Origin: Lachnospiraceae bacterium
Lineage (GTDB): Bacteria; Bacillota_A; Clostridia; Lachnospirales; Lachnospiraceae
DNA: 31,003 nucleotides
Assembly (NCBI GenBank): GCA_017620975.1
Contig: JAGAUD010000036.1
Span: 1-31,003, forward strand
Direction: 5' to 3'
Shown: positions 8,642-16,549 of the stretch, in pieces
Layout: the number at the start of each line of letters is the position of its first letter
Numbering within the stretch: the stretch's first letter is position 1
Translations under genes and position numbers: made by a program
The notes under the pieces: model-generated
Databases searched by the model: none
Seen by the model: the letters and a program-made list of their open reading frames with translations, nothing else
Told to the model about the DNA's origin: nothing

Positions 8642-8681
8642 AACAGCCTGAAATACCTTTTTTTAATATTTTCAAGCTGTT
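8642..8681 (-). promoter_or_regulatory. Intercistronic stem-loop between binding-protein and permease genes
   Basis: AACAGCCTGAAATA and TATTTTCAAGCTGTT pair to give a stem of about 13 bp with minor mismatch. The minus transcript continues with a T-rich run, so it may act as a partial terminator or as a 3' stabiliser of the binding-protein message, a common arrangement in ABC importer operons. Confidence 0.6.
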
Positions 8682-8719
8682 ATACTTTATTTCATATTAT
8701 GTTGCATATTATAGAAGAA

Positions 8720-10333
8720 TTAATTTCCGCCTCTTTCATAAGCAGATTTATAAAGTTCTTCGAGCTCCTCTGCTCCCATTTCTTTTATAGTCTTCTGGAA
8801 ATCTGCAAAGCTGCTTTCCAAATCCAATTTTCCGGTCACTACCTCAGCGGTATACACAGTAATATAATCTGTTATCTGAGTTACCAAATCTGCTTTTCGT
8901 GTTGATTCTTCATCAGTAAATATAAGATAAGGAATTGTTGTACCTTCTGAATATAGTTCTTTCTTCATCTTAAAGAACTTTGCACCAGAAGGATCTTTCT
9001 CAGAGTTAACACTCAGGGAAGGTCTAAGCATTGGAGCAGAGGCACTTCCATAAATACGGTAAGAAGCCTTAAACTCATCCGCATTCGCTCCTTCAGGAAT
9101 CAGCCAGCTATAGCTTCCATCTTCATAGAGCTCATAGGATTCCCCTTCTACACCATATTCAGCAAGCATAGAGCCTTCTTCAGTATAGAAATAATCAGCC
9201 CAGGCAATCAATACCTCAGGATTTTCACATTTATCAGTGATCATCATTCCATATCCAAGAATATTTGTTTTCATAGCCAAGCCATATTCACTGTTTATCT
9301 TCAAAAGTGTATAGTCATCTGCACGCTCTGCACCTACCTGTCCTGAAGGATCGGAACGCCAGAACATACCATGAATATCTGCAGCCTTTGCATTTACTGT
9401 CATCTCATCATATTTCTGGGTAAATGCATTTTGGTCAATAATACCATCCTGATACCAGCTTGCCAGAAGAGATAAATAATTATCTTTAAATCCATCTGTA
9501 AGAGGATAATAAACAAGTTCGCCATCAATCACTGCCACATATTCGTTACTCATATGCAAACCCTCTTCCATATACTGGAGAAAATGCCTAGGCAGAAATT
9601 GATTTATTGCAAATGTAAAAGGAACTTCATCATTAGGGTCACCATTTCCATTTGCATCCTGTTCCTTAAATGCTCTCAATACTGTATCCAATTCTTCCAA
9701 GTTGGTAGGCTCCTGCAAACCAAGGTTGTCAAGCCATCTTTTATTAATCCACATAGGAGCATTAATAGGATAAACATCAGCCTGCTCCTGAATGCAAGGA
9801 AGCATATATACATGACCATCAGCAGCGGTTATGTACTTCCAACCATCCTGTTCATCTAAGAGTGCTGTCATATTAGGTGCATACTCACGAATCAAGTCCT
9901 CCAAAGGAATGAGAATACCTTCTTCCACTCCATGTTTTTGGGGATCCGGTATGTTATTTTTAAAGAAGAAGTCAGGATAATCGCCACCGGCCAGTAATAA
10001 ATTTGTCTTCTCTTTAATATCTGCATTGTTAAACTCTAATAATTCTACCTCAATGTTTGCTCTGTCAAGAGACATCTGCCAGCCCTTAGATTCACTTAAT
10101 TTGTATCCCTTGTCCGTAATTGCACAGCCTGTAAAGCTCAATGTCTCATCTAATGGGAAAGTAATACCTTTCTCTTCTTCCACTTCGGATGAAGCTTCCT
10201 GTGTTGTACTTTCTGAAGCCTCATTGGTGGGCTGTACTTCGCTGCTTGAAGCTGCCTTTTCCTGTCCACAGCCGGACAGTACAGACGCTGTCATAATGGC
10301 TGTTAAAAGAAGCGCCACAACTTTTTTATTCAT
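8720..10333 (-). CDS. Extracellular sugar-binding lipoprotein, LplA type
   Basis: The 537-residue protein has a lipoprotein signal with lipobox LSGC (Cys at about residue 22), then a Ser/Glu/Thr-rich tether to residue 55 and a large solute-binding domain. The stretches LLAGGDYPDFFF and YAPNMTALLDEQDGWKYI, and a DANGNGDPNDE calcium-loop-like segment, are hallmarks of family 1 binding proteins of the LplA group. The ATG at 10333 has AGGAGG eleven bases upstream. It is the first gene of the import operon, directly downstream of the AraC regulator gene and its terminator, so it is the likely main target of that regulator. It would be anchored on the outer face of the membrane and deliver an oligosaccharide to the LplB/LplC-like permeases. 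The exact sugar cannot be read from sequence. Confidence 0.9.
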   Translation of the reverse strand: MNKKVVALLLTAIMTASVLSGCGQEKAASSSEVQPTNEASESTTQEASSEVEEEKGITFPLDETLSFTGCAITDKGYKLSESKGWQMSLDRANIEVELLEFNNADIKEKTNLLLAGGDYPDFFFKNNIPDPQKHGVEEGILIPLEDLIREYAPNMTALLDEQDGWKYITAADGHVYMLPCIQEQADVYPINAPMWINKRWLDNLGLQEPTNLEELDTVLRAFKEQDANGNGDPNDEVPFTFAINQFLPRHFLQYMEEGLHMSNEYVAVIDGELVYYPLTDGFKDNYLSLLASWYQDGIIDQNAFTQKYDEMTVNAKAADIHGMFWRSDPSGQVGAERADDYTLLKINSEYGLAMKTNILGYGMMITDKCENPEVLIAWADYFYTEEGSMLAEYGVEGESYELYEDGSYSWLIPEGANADEFKASYRIYGSASAPMLRPSLSVNSEKDPSGAKFFKMKKELYSEGTTIPYLIFTDEESTRKADLVTQITDYITVYTAEVVTGKLDLESSFADFQKTIKEMGAEELEELYKSAYERGGN

Positions 10334-10416
10334 ATTGTTTTCCTCCTGTTATACTACATTTTTTATTTGCAATACCATATTTTCATTGGTACCGGATGAA
10401 TGTATCGCATTGCTTG

Positions 10417-10445
10417 CTTATATCTTATCCGGATGCCCATAACAA
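10417..10445 (-). promoter_or_regulatory. Candidate promoter for the sugar-import operon
   Basis: On the minus strand TTGTTA and TATAAG are separated by 17 bases, about 85 bases before the binding-protein ATG. The -35 box overlaps the U-tract of the araC terminator. The same spacing is kept in the duplicated copy at 14581-14609, where the -10 box reads TATAGG. Confidence 0.4.
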
Positions 10446-10534
10446 AACAAGATACAGTTTTTTCCGCCCCGAAAAACTGCATCTTGCCGATATTTGCTGC
10501 TTATTTTCCATATAATTCCCGATATTTTAACGGT
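10419..10534 (-). repeat. Copy A of a diverged 110-base duplication (araC 3' end and terminator)
   Basis: This copy holds the last codons of the AraC gene (PLKYRELYGK), its terminator and the start of the next promoter. A diverged partner lies at 14583-14691, differing by scattered substitutions and a six-base gap that removes two codons. Confidence 0.85.
10441..10487 (-). terminator. Rho-independent terminator of the AraC regulator gene
   Basis: AAGATGCAGTTTTTC and GAAAAAACTGTATCTT (minus strand) form a stem of about 15 bp with a six-base GC-rich loop, followed by TGTTTTGTT. It begins 13 bases after the araC stop codon. Confidence 0.85.
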
Positions 10535-12546
10535 GTGATGCCCATGTTCTCCTTAAATCTCCGTCGAAAACTGCTCACATTCAGATATCCTACCTGAGAA
10601 CTGATGTCCTCTATGGAGCTATCCGAATGAAGCAAAAGCTCCTGCGACTTTTGCAATCTTACGGACCATAGATACTCAGAGAAGGTAACCCCCATTTCCT
10701 TCTTTACCAGCTCACTCATCTGAGAGACACCTAACTGAAAATGATCCGCCATCACATAAATAGAGAAATTAGGGTCATATGCAGTTTCATCAATAAATTC
10801 CTTTACATCTTCATAAGAAATCCGTTTCAGCTTTCTTTCACAAATCTTCAGCAGTACCTCCAGATTCTCTGCAATTTTATCCCTTTCATCCATATAAGAA
10901 CAGCTTCTGCACTGATAAAGAATCGCATAATACTCATCAGAATACGTATTAAAATTGATATTCTGTTGATTCATTACATTTTCTATGGCTGTCAGCACAT
11001 CTAAAAGCACGCATTGTACGTAAAAGCATTTGATAGCATCATTGTTGATGGCGACAGTTTCCTCTAAATCCAGCAGAATTTCCTGTATCAAGCTCCGAGC
11101 CTTGTCAAAATCACCATCCCACATTATTTCAGACAGACTGGCAATTTCCTCATAGGGATATACCGGCAAAAAAGCTTCTTCCGAAGCATCCCCCTCCTGC
11201 GCAGATTTTTTCCCTTGTCTTTCGCTCATGTTCTTTACTTCTTTATAAAGCATCGGAATATCAAGAATGCTTCGACTACTTTCACTGATTACAGAAACAT
11301 ATTGAAACTTATCATGCAGATCATCCAGCAGCACCTGCAGCTTCTCCCGTTTACTTTTCTCTCCCTGTGTCCCGATATCATTCAACAGAAGTACAAGTTC
11401 ATTTTTTCCACTCTCCAGAACAAGACAAAAAACGTTCTCTCCCAAAGCCGTCTTAAAATATTCCAACACCTTAGGCACGGATACAGCCACGTCACGAAAA
11501 GTCAGGGAAACAGCATATAAATTACTATTCTGCTCATTCTCGAAAAAAACATCAATATCCGAAAAGTCCACATCTACTCCACTTGACTGCACCACAGAAT
11601 CCAGCAAGCTTTTCTTTATAACAGAACGATACTTATCTAATTTCAGATTAAGCTGTTCATTATGTTTATTCATTTGTGAAAAATGCTCCTCCAAATAGGA
11701 AAAATGTTCCCTTTGAGATACCTTTTCCTCGGAACCCACCTTTTTCACAAGCTTATACAGCGGCATATAGGTAGTGCGCATTCCCAATATAATAAAGACA
11801 AGTCCTACAATACCGATTGCAACAAAAATCAGATAAGACTTCGCTAAAGTCTGATTGATCTGTTCTATCAGTGCCTCTCTGGAAATCAGTGCCACTAAGG
11901 ACAGTTCTCCCATGATATCTGTCTTAATATAGCAGGAATTGTCCGCGTCTATTTTGTAAAAGCCACTTTCCGACACCTCTTCCATGTAAGGAATTACTGC
12001 CTTAGCATTGGAAGTCAACACGATATTCCCATCCGCCCCCAAAATGCCAATGACAGGTATGTTGGAGGAGGTAAGATTATTCAATGTTTTCAGAAGATAA
12101 TAGTCCTCCAAAACAAAAAAGAACTGATTCTTTCTGCTTTCCTCTATGTCCGGTACATAAATCAGGTAATTATGCCCTTTCTGTGCAATACAAATCACCT
12201 TCCCAGACCTATTCTCAAAAAGACCGGAAGCGTCGATGCTGATATAATTCTCGGTATCATAATATATCCTGTAAGCATTTCCCCCAAATTTGACAGGCAG
12301 CGTTGTGGACAAAACAGTATCGGAATTTTTATTTTTCCATACGATGGACCTGATAATACCGGAAGCATCGTCATACTTCTCCAATTCTGTCATCACTTGA
12401 TACTCGCTGATATCATGCTGGGAATAGCCGTACAACATCAGGTCACTGTTTTTCTGCAATATCGTACTTAACTGTGACAAATACAAAAAATCCTCGTTTA
12501 ATTGATTTCCTAAATTGTCAATCTGAATCTCTGTCTGATGACGCAA
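10501..12546 (-). CDS. AraC-family regulator with extracellular sensor, missing its first membrane helix
   Basis: The readable part, about 681 residues from a poor TTG start, holds an extracellular sensor segment of about 215 residues, a membrane helix (SYLIFVAIGIVGLVFIILG), a cytoplasmic linker and a C-terminal AraC DNA-binding domain with two helix-turn-helix units (VMADHFQLGVSQMSELVKKE and IEDISSQVGYLNVSSFRRRF). Membrane AraC regulators of this kind sense a sugar or its binding protein outside the cell and activate a nearby importer. The natural start is almost surely the ATG at 12669, whose frame leads into this one but is broken by TAA at 12571-12573. Without the first helix the sensor part would not be placed across the membrane correctly. 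It lies between galM and the import operon. The TTG has no good ribosome site, so functional loss is likely. Confidence 0.85.
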   Translation of the reverse strand: MRHQTEIQIDNLGNQLNEDFLYLSQLSTILQKNSDLMLYGYSQHDISEYQVMTELEKYDDASGIIRSIVWKNKNSDTVLSTTLPVKFGGNAYRIYYDTENYISIDASGLFENRSGKVICIAQKGHNYLIYVPDIEESRKNQFFFVLEDYYLLKTLNNLTSSNIPVIGILGADGNIVLTSNAKAVIPYMEEVSESGFYKIDADNSCYIKTDIMGELSLVALISREALIEQINQTLAKSYLIFVAIGIVGLVFIILGMRTTYMPLYKLVKKVGSEEKVSQREHFSYLEEHFSQMNKHNEQLNLKLDKYRSVIKKSLLDSVVQSSGVDVDFSDIDVFFENEQNSNLYAVSLTFRDVAVSVPKVLEYFKTALGENVFCLVLESGKNELVLLLNDIGTQGEKSKREKLQVLLDDLHDKFQYVSVISESSRSILDIPMLYKEVKNMSERQGKKSAQEGDASEEAFLPVYPYEEIASLSEIMWDGDFDKARSLIQEILLDLEETVAINNDAIKCFYVQCVLLDVLTAIENVMNQQNINFNTYSDEYYAILYQCRSCSYMDERDKIAENLEVLLKICERKLKRISYEDVKEFIDETAYDPNFSIYVMADHFQLGVSQMSELVKKEMGVTFSEYLWSVRLQKSQELLLHSDSSIEDISSQVGYLNVSSFRRRFKENMGITPLKYRELYGK

Positions 12547-12573
12547 CTCATCATAATAGTATTCAGAGAATTA

Positions 12574-12669
12574 ATAACGGATTATATAAAAAAAACCCAT
12601 CATCAATGCAAGATAAATCAAAAAGTAGAAAAAAATAAATTTAAACAACGTAGATGTCTGCTTCTTCAT
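12574..12669 (-). pseudogene. Severed N-terminal membrane helix of the AraC regulator
   Basis: A GGAAGGAAAG ribosome site precedes ATG 12669. The 32 codons read MKKQTSTLFKFIFFYFLIYL and continue as hydrophobic sequence to IIRY, a textbook start and first membrane helix for this regulator class. TAA at 12571-12573 ends it. The same frame then resumes with FSEYYYDELRHQ, the usual juxtamembrane start of the sensor domain. A single-base change from a Tyr, Gln, Glu, Lys, Ser or Leu codon would explain it. Confidence 0.85.
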
Positions 12670-12747
12670 TTCTTTCCTTCCAATTCTGATCATGTTGATA
12701 CAGTGGTCAAGACCTCCGTTACAGAACATGACCTGTTAATTTTTTCA

Positions 12748-13803
12748 CTACTTCTCCACGCCAAAGCGATACACTGTTCTGGAATGAAATACCTTCCCGG
12801 ACTCTAAGATACAACTGGGAAATCGCTCCTCTTTACAGGATTTGGGATAGAACTGTGTTTCAAAGCAGATACCGGCACGTTTTTGATATACTGCACCATT
12901 CTTTCCTTTTCTGTTGTTTAAAAAATTCCCTGTATACACCTGCATGCCGCACAAATCGGTGTAGGTCTCCATGTAAATACCACTTTCAGGGCTTATCACC
13001 TTTGCAGCCAATTTCAATTTACCATCATTCTCAAAAAGGTAATTGTGGTCATACCCTCCCGCAAGACGAAGCGGCTTATAATCAGCCTCTATATCTTGTC
13101 CAACAGCCTTTCTTCTGCGAAAATCCATGGGAGTATCATCAACGGAAGTGATTTCTCCTGTGGGCAACAGATGCTCGTCCGTCAGCAAAAAGGAATCCGA
13201 ATAAACTTCCAGCTCATGAGAAAGGATATCTCCTGCATCATGTCCTGCCAGATTAAAATAGGAATGATTGGTGGGATTCACAACAGTATCCATATCACTT
13301 TCCATCTCATAATCAATTATCAGCTCCATCTTATCTGTGAGGGTATAACAAATCTTCTGCTTCAGATTCCCGGGAAAACCCTGCTCCAGATGAGGGCTTG
13401 TGCGATGAAACTCCACAAACTGCCCTTCTTCATTTTCTCCCTGTACAGCATTGTAAAATTTGTAATGCGAACGGTCATTTCCACTGTGCAAATTATTGCC
13501 GTGGCTATTTGCCTCCAACTGATATTCCACCCCATCAATCGTGACGCAGGCATTTCCGATACGATTGGCATTACGCCCCACATAAGCACCAAATCCACAA
13601 GAATTATCATAATATTCCTCTAAGGTATCGTATCCTAATAAAACATCAAGAAAAGAGCCGTTTTTATCCATCACCTGAAGCTTTAATAAAAGAGCCCCAA
13701 AATCAGACAGCCACACCTTCATTCCTTTTTCATTGCTTAAATAATATTGACTTGCTTCCTGTCCCTCTTTTGTTTTTCCCCAAAATTCTTTACCTGTTTT
13801 CAT
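12748..13803 (-). CDS. galM: Aldose 1-epimerase (galactose mutarotase)
   Basis: The 351-residue protein interconverts alpha and beta anomers of aldoses in the cytoplasm. Key family motifs are present: YVGRNANRI near residue 75, the histidine region NSHGNNLHSG near 98-107, NPTNHSYFNLAG near 177-188 with the second catalytic histidine, and ICFETQFYPKS near 313-323 with the catalytic glutamate. Length matches the family. The ATG at 13803 has AGGAGA upstream at good spacing. The AraC regulator start lies 78 bases downstream, so the two are probably co-transcribed. The gene fits a pathway that imports and cleaves galactose- or glucose-containing glycans. Upstream it borders the decayed GH3 gene, which may once have been part of the same operon. 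Confidence 0.93.
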   Translation of the reverse strand: MKTGKEFWGKTKEGQEASQYYLSNEKGMKVWLSDFGALLLKLQVMDKNGSFLDVLLGYDTLEEYYDNSCGFGAYVGRNANRIGNACVTIDGVEYQLEANSHGNNLHSGNDRSHYKFYNAVQGENEEGQFVEFHRTSPHLEQGFPGNLKQKICYTLTDKMELIIDYEMESDMDTVVNPTNHSYFNLAGHDAGDILSHELEVYSDSFLLTDEHLLPTGEITSVDDTPMDFRRRKAVGQDIEADYKPLRLAGGYDHNYLFENDGKLKLAAKVISPESGIYMETYTDLCGMQVYTGNFLNNRKGKNGAVYQKRAGICFETQFYPKSCKEERFPSCILESGKVFHSRTVYRFGVEK

Positions 13804-13895
13804 CTTTCTTCTCCTCTGCTGAAACCTACATAATTAGTCCTTGCAGGACGGTTTGTAGTATTACGCCTCATGGTGCCAGTTCTCCTTCATCCCTC

Positions 13896-14570
13896 TTATA
13901 TTCTCGTATCACCTTTTCCACAAAACGGATCTACCGGAGATACACCTAAAAATTCGCTTCTTCCCTTCAGCTTAGATACTACCAGCAGCGGCAACTCACC
14001 GGAATACCAGGGAAAATCGTTCCCCCTGCCAAATAACGCGTTCCAGTTTACCCTCACAACAGTTGCATTAGAAACAGTTGGTATATTGATAACAATCATT
14101 GCCATGTCATACCGACTGACAAAGCTCTCAGTATTACACATAACTTCTTCTAAAGCCTTTTTTACTGCCGGTGTGATTGTATCTAATGTGGCCTTCCTCG
14201 TATCGAAACTAAATTTAAAAATGCGTTTACCACCTCTTGCGGATAATAGAAGTATCTGCTTTGTATCCTTTACAAGTGTAATCGCTTTATCTGCACATTC
14301 TTTTACCCACTCATGATACAAAGGATTTATTATCTCTTTCTCCGGAAGATTGTTGTCATCTGACGTACGCTTTTCAAATAATCCCATGGACATCTTTAAT
14401 GCCAGAATTCTTGCAACTGCTTCATTTAATCTCCGCTCTGATAAGATTCCGCTCTCCATCCCTTTTCGCAAAAACTCTACATCCTCTTCAATGGAGCGAT
14501 TAAACAGAATCATATCAGCGCCACATTCGATAGAGTACGGAACCGCTTCGTGCCTTGGCATATTCTGCAT
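13896..14570 (-). pseudogene. Doubly deleted GH3 glycosidase (beta-N-acetylhexosaminidase-like) remnant
   Basis: The 224-codon frame starts inside the catalytic domain of a family 3 glycosidase: PRHEAVPYSIECGADMILFN and then ILSERRLNEAVARILALKM, which form the last part of the barrel. Some 300 upstream residues, including the usual substrate-binding KHFPGDG motif, are missing. The second domain runs on to GNDFPWYSGELPLLVVS and then jumps to KLKGRSEFLGVSPVDPFCGK. From recall of the family, that is the very C terminus, so about 100 residues appear deleted in between without loss of frame. The 5' end is fused to the duplicated araC tail region. The general acid and nucleophile are absent, so it cannot be active. 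It probably once supplied hexosaminidase activity to the neighbouring sugar module. Confidence 0.8.
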
Positions 14571-14604
14571 ATAGTGCCTTCCTATATCTTATATTGAAGC
14601 CCTT

Positions 14605-14650
14605 AACAAAACAAGATACAATTTTTTCTACCCGAAAAACTGTATCTTGC
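14605..14650 (-). terminator. Duplicated terminator hairpin
   Basis: CAAGATACAGTTTTTC pairs with AAAAAATTGTATCTTG on the minus strand and is followed by TTTTGTTAA. The stem is kept intact by paired changes relative to the copy at 10441-10487. Confidence 0.75.
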
Positions 14651-14663
14651 CGATATTTCCTGC

Positions 14664-14691
14664 TTAATATAATTCCCGATATTTTAACGGT
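14664..14691 (-). pseudogene. Last codons of a second AraC-type regulator
   Basis: The minus strand reads PLKYRELY then TAA, the same ending as the intact gene minus two codons. Upstream of it the similarity stops. It is either the scrap of a lost paralogous regulator or a product of duplication. Bases 14692-14856 hold no ORF I can support. Confidence 0.65.
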
Positions 14692-14856
14692 TACTCACTG
14701 CCAAGGTCTTCTGCCCTTACTTGGCAAAGGTTTCTAATTCATAGAACTGAAATGTGGAAACATAAGCTTTTCCTACCACTTACACTACCTCCGCATCATC
14801 AAATATATATTGTCAAAAATATAATTGTACAATATGGAGCATTTGAATCATGGAAA

Positions 14857-15180
14857 TTGAGCGAGCTATCTTTGGGAGAGATACAGCAATTTATGCAATT
14901 TCATTTCATCGATTACTTACCCGATATTTTCTTATATTCAATGTAGATATAATATCCCCAGATTCCCCGCCTGATCATTCAGCCACTGATCGAAAATGCA
15001 GCATTCCACGGTTTTTCAAAAAAGAAAGGTGTCAACTGCGCTATATCCATACGCTGTTATTTCAAAAAAAGTGATGCTTCCAATCCTTCCGGAACAAAGT
15101 ACTGTGTTATAGAGATTAACGACAACGGTGCCGGAATGGATGCAAAAATGTTATTCCAGCTAAGGAAAGCGATTAAAGTT
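14857..15180 (+). pseudogene. Fragment of a YesM-type sensor histidine kinase
   Basis: One plus-strand frame, with stops at 14944 and 14950, reads EIQQFMQF, YLPDIFLYSM, then YPQIPRLIIQPLIENAAFHG (N box of the ATPase domain) and VIEINDNGAGMD (G1 box). These are the signatures of the His_kinase/HATPase_c part of two-component sensors that commonly control sugar importers in this bacterial group. The extracellular sensor, HAMP domain, most of the dimerisation domain and the end of the ATPase domain are missing, and the two stops break what is left. No response regulator is nearby. This is a non-functional remnant pointing opposite to the surrounding genes. It may come from a second sugar-utilisation locus once present here. 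Confidence 0.8.
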
Positions 15181-15226
15181 CTGGACTACTTGCAAGACAA
15201 ACCTTGCTTCAACGCTTTGACCGACT

Positions 15227-15330
15227 CACCACACCGTTTAATGCCTCGCTCAGCTTCTTCTGGTTCATGTCATGCTGATACTGACCTACACCGATGGACT
15301 TCGGATTTATTTTTACAAGTTCAGCCAGAT
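15227..15330 (-). pseudogene. tex: Internal scrap of tex (S1-domain RNA-binding protein)
   Basis: About 34 codons read [20 protein letters not shown] followed by [14 protein letters not shown], a highly conserved stretch before the helix-hairpin-helix part of the housekeeping protein Tex. Both sides run into unrelated sequence (after GVV the frame reads SRSKR and stops). A full tex gene has over 700 codons, so this is a fragment of 5 percent or less, most likely a partial copy carried in by recombination. Confidence 0.8.
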
Positions 15331-15371
15331 GCTGTTTCGGAAAATAGTACCTTCCGTTCCATGAAGCATCG

Positions 15372-16400
15372 TCACTTTTTCTGCGGGAACTCATACCTGT
15401 AATAATTCATGATTGCCGCAATGCTCTTATTTTCCTCAAAGTTATCATGAATCTTATTTACAGGATATGTCACGGGTCTTCCTTCCAGTACCTCAACCAC
15501 CCCAAGTGCTGCCTGATAAGCCATGCGTTCCAGCGCTTCTGTTGTAAATGCTGCGGTATGAGGTGTCACAATGACATTCTCCATGGAAAGTAATGGATTG
15601 TCCGCTTTGGGCAGGTTGCCCTCAAATACGTCCAGGGCTGCCCCTCTGATCTTCCCCTCCTTAAGCAGCCTGATCAACGCTTCCTCATCAATCACTTCTC
15701 CTCTTCCGGTGTTAATGAGGAAAGCAGATTCTTTCATCCAGGAAAGTTCCTTTTCACCAATCAAATGTCTGGTGGAGCTGCCTCCCGGAAGGTGCAGGGA
15801 AAGAAAATCTGCCGAAGAAATGACCTGCTGCATGTCATTTGTAAGAATTCCGAACTCCGTCTCCTGAACACCCTGAATATGGCGATTATAGCCGATTACT
15901 TTCATATGTAGTCCGAACGAAGCCATTTTCGCCACCTGGCTTCCGATATTTCCCATGCCGATGATACCAAGCGTCTTACCCTGTACATCGTTGCCGTAGA
16001 CCTTGCGAACCTCATTCATTTCGCCAAGCTTCATCCTATTATTATAGTCAATAGAACGCTTGGCTAACATCAGAATCAACCCGATGGCATACTCTGCCAC
16101 AGAGCTTTGATTGGATTCTGCCGCATTGGTAATCTGTATCTTTAAGTCCGTAGCTGCTTCTACATCGATGCAGTCCACGCCTACACCATGCATAGCCACT
16201 ACTTTCAGCTTGGGACAATGTTCTAACACATAGCGGGTAAACTTTCCGTTTCTGGTCAATGCCCCGTCACAATCGGCACATTCGTGGATCAGCGTCTCCT
16301 GCTCCGGTCCGCTTCCCATGATCACTTCATAACCATTTTCTTTCAGATACTCTATTCCTTTTTCATTTATTGGTTCTGTCACCAGTACTTTCTTAGCCAT
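15372..16400 (-). CDS. D-isomer-specific 2-hydroxyacid dehydrogenase
   Basis: The 342-residue NAD(P)-dependent enzyme interconverts 2-oxo acids and D-2-hydroxy acids, or acts like 3-phosphoglycerate dehydrogenase. It has the Rossmann motif [12 protein letters not shown], the substrate-arginine region [15 protein letters not shown], the acid ALDVFE and the catalytic histidine in VTPHTAAF. There is no C-terminal ACT domain. The start is the second of two adjacent ATGs (16400), six bases after AAGGAGGT; upstream in-frame codons back to 16514 have no ribosome site and overlap the promoter. It diverges from the PucR-type regulator, which probably controls it. Close context (racemase, aminotransferase, AEC carrier) favours an amino-acid-derived 2-oxo acid as substrate over serine biosynthesis (inference). 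Confidence 0.9.
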   Translation of the reverse strand: MAKKVLVTEPINEKGIEYLKENGYEVIMGSGPEQETLIHECADCDGALTRNGKFTRYVLEHCPKLKVVAMHGVGVDCIDVEAATDLKIQITNAAESNQSSVAEYAIGLILMLAKRSIDYNNRMKLGEMNEVRKVYGNDVQGKTLGIIGMGNIGSQVAKMASFGLHMKVIGYNRHIQGVQETEFGILTNDMQQVISSADFLSLHLPGGSSTRHLIGEKELSWMKESAFLINTGRGEVIDEEALIRLLKEGKIRGAALDVFEGNLPKADNPLLSMENVIVTPHTAAFTTEALERMAYQAALGVVEVLEGRPVTYPVNKIHDNFEENKSIAAIMNYYRYEFPQKK

Positions 16401-16434
16401 CATCGTACCTCCTTGGTGCTGTTGATTTGCTCTT

Positions 16435-16463
16435 ATCATATCGAAATGACAAACTTTGCGCAA
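16435..16463 (-). promoter_or_regulatory. Promoter of the 2-hydroxyacid dehydrogenase gene
   Basis: TTGCGC and TATGAT on the minus strand are spaced by 17 bases. The -35 box sits in the palindrome TTGCGCAA. The start codon follows about 35 bases later. Confidence 0.6.
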
Positions 16464-16495
16464 CTGCCTGAATGTACCGTTTTTTCCTGAATGAC

Positions 16496-16524
16496 TGGAC
16501 AATTTGTCGAACAAAGGATATAAT
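16496..16524 (+). promoter_or_regulatory. Promoter of the PucR-type regulator gene
   Basis: TGGACA and a perfect TATAAT are separated by 17 bases. GGACAATTTGTCGAAC at the -35 box contains an imperfect dyad. TTTGTC recurs in the opposite promoter (minus strand, near 16450), so the two promoters may share a regulator site. Confidence 0.7.
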
Positions 16525-16549
16525 GACTTTAATTTAAGGAGGTGAAGCC

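Larger units (their letters stand above)
14583..14691 (-). repeat. Copy B of the diverged araC-tail/terminator duplication
   Basis: It matches 10419-10534 at roughly 85 percent by eye, including the terminator stem, the 17-base-spaced promoter-like boxes and the last codons PLKYRELY. It is in the same orientation, about 4.2 kb away. It lies directly upstream of the GH3 remnant, in the position the binding-protein gene occupies beside copy A. Confidence 0.85.

Noticed and set aside
12544..12546. TTG at 12546 as the true start of the AraC regulator
   Set aside because: No ribosome site lies upstream, and the frame continues upstream through a typical membrane helix to a well-placed ATG at 12669, interrupted only by one TAA.
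1769..12573. Genetic code change reading TAA as an amino acid
   Set aside because: Many intact genes in the window end with TAA at their expected C termini (AraC gene, galM region neighbours, FAD oxidoreductase), so TAA is a normal stop here.
13045..13623. 192-codon plus-strand ORF
   Set aside because: It is antisense to galM, which has all catalytic motifs and a proper start.
13804..15371. Insertion sequence as cause of the scrap region
   Set aside because: No transposase text and no terminal inverted repeats were found; the pieces are unrelated gene fragments plus one duplicated segment.
16401..16514. Longer N terminus for the 2-hydroxyacid dehydrogenase
   Set aside because: That stretch contains the divergent promoters, and AAGGAGGT precedes the ATG pair at 16398-16403.
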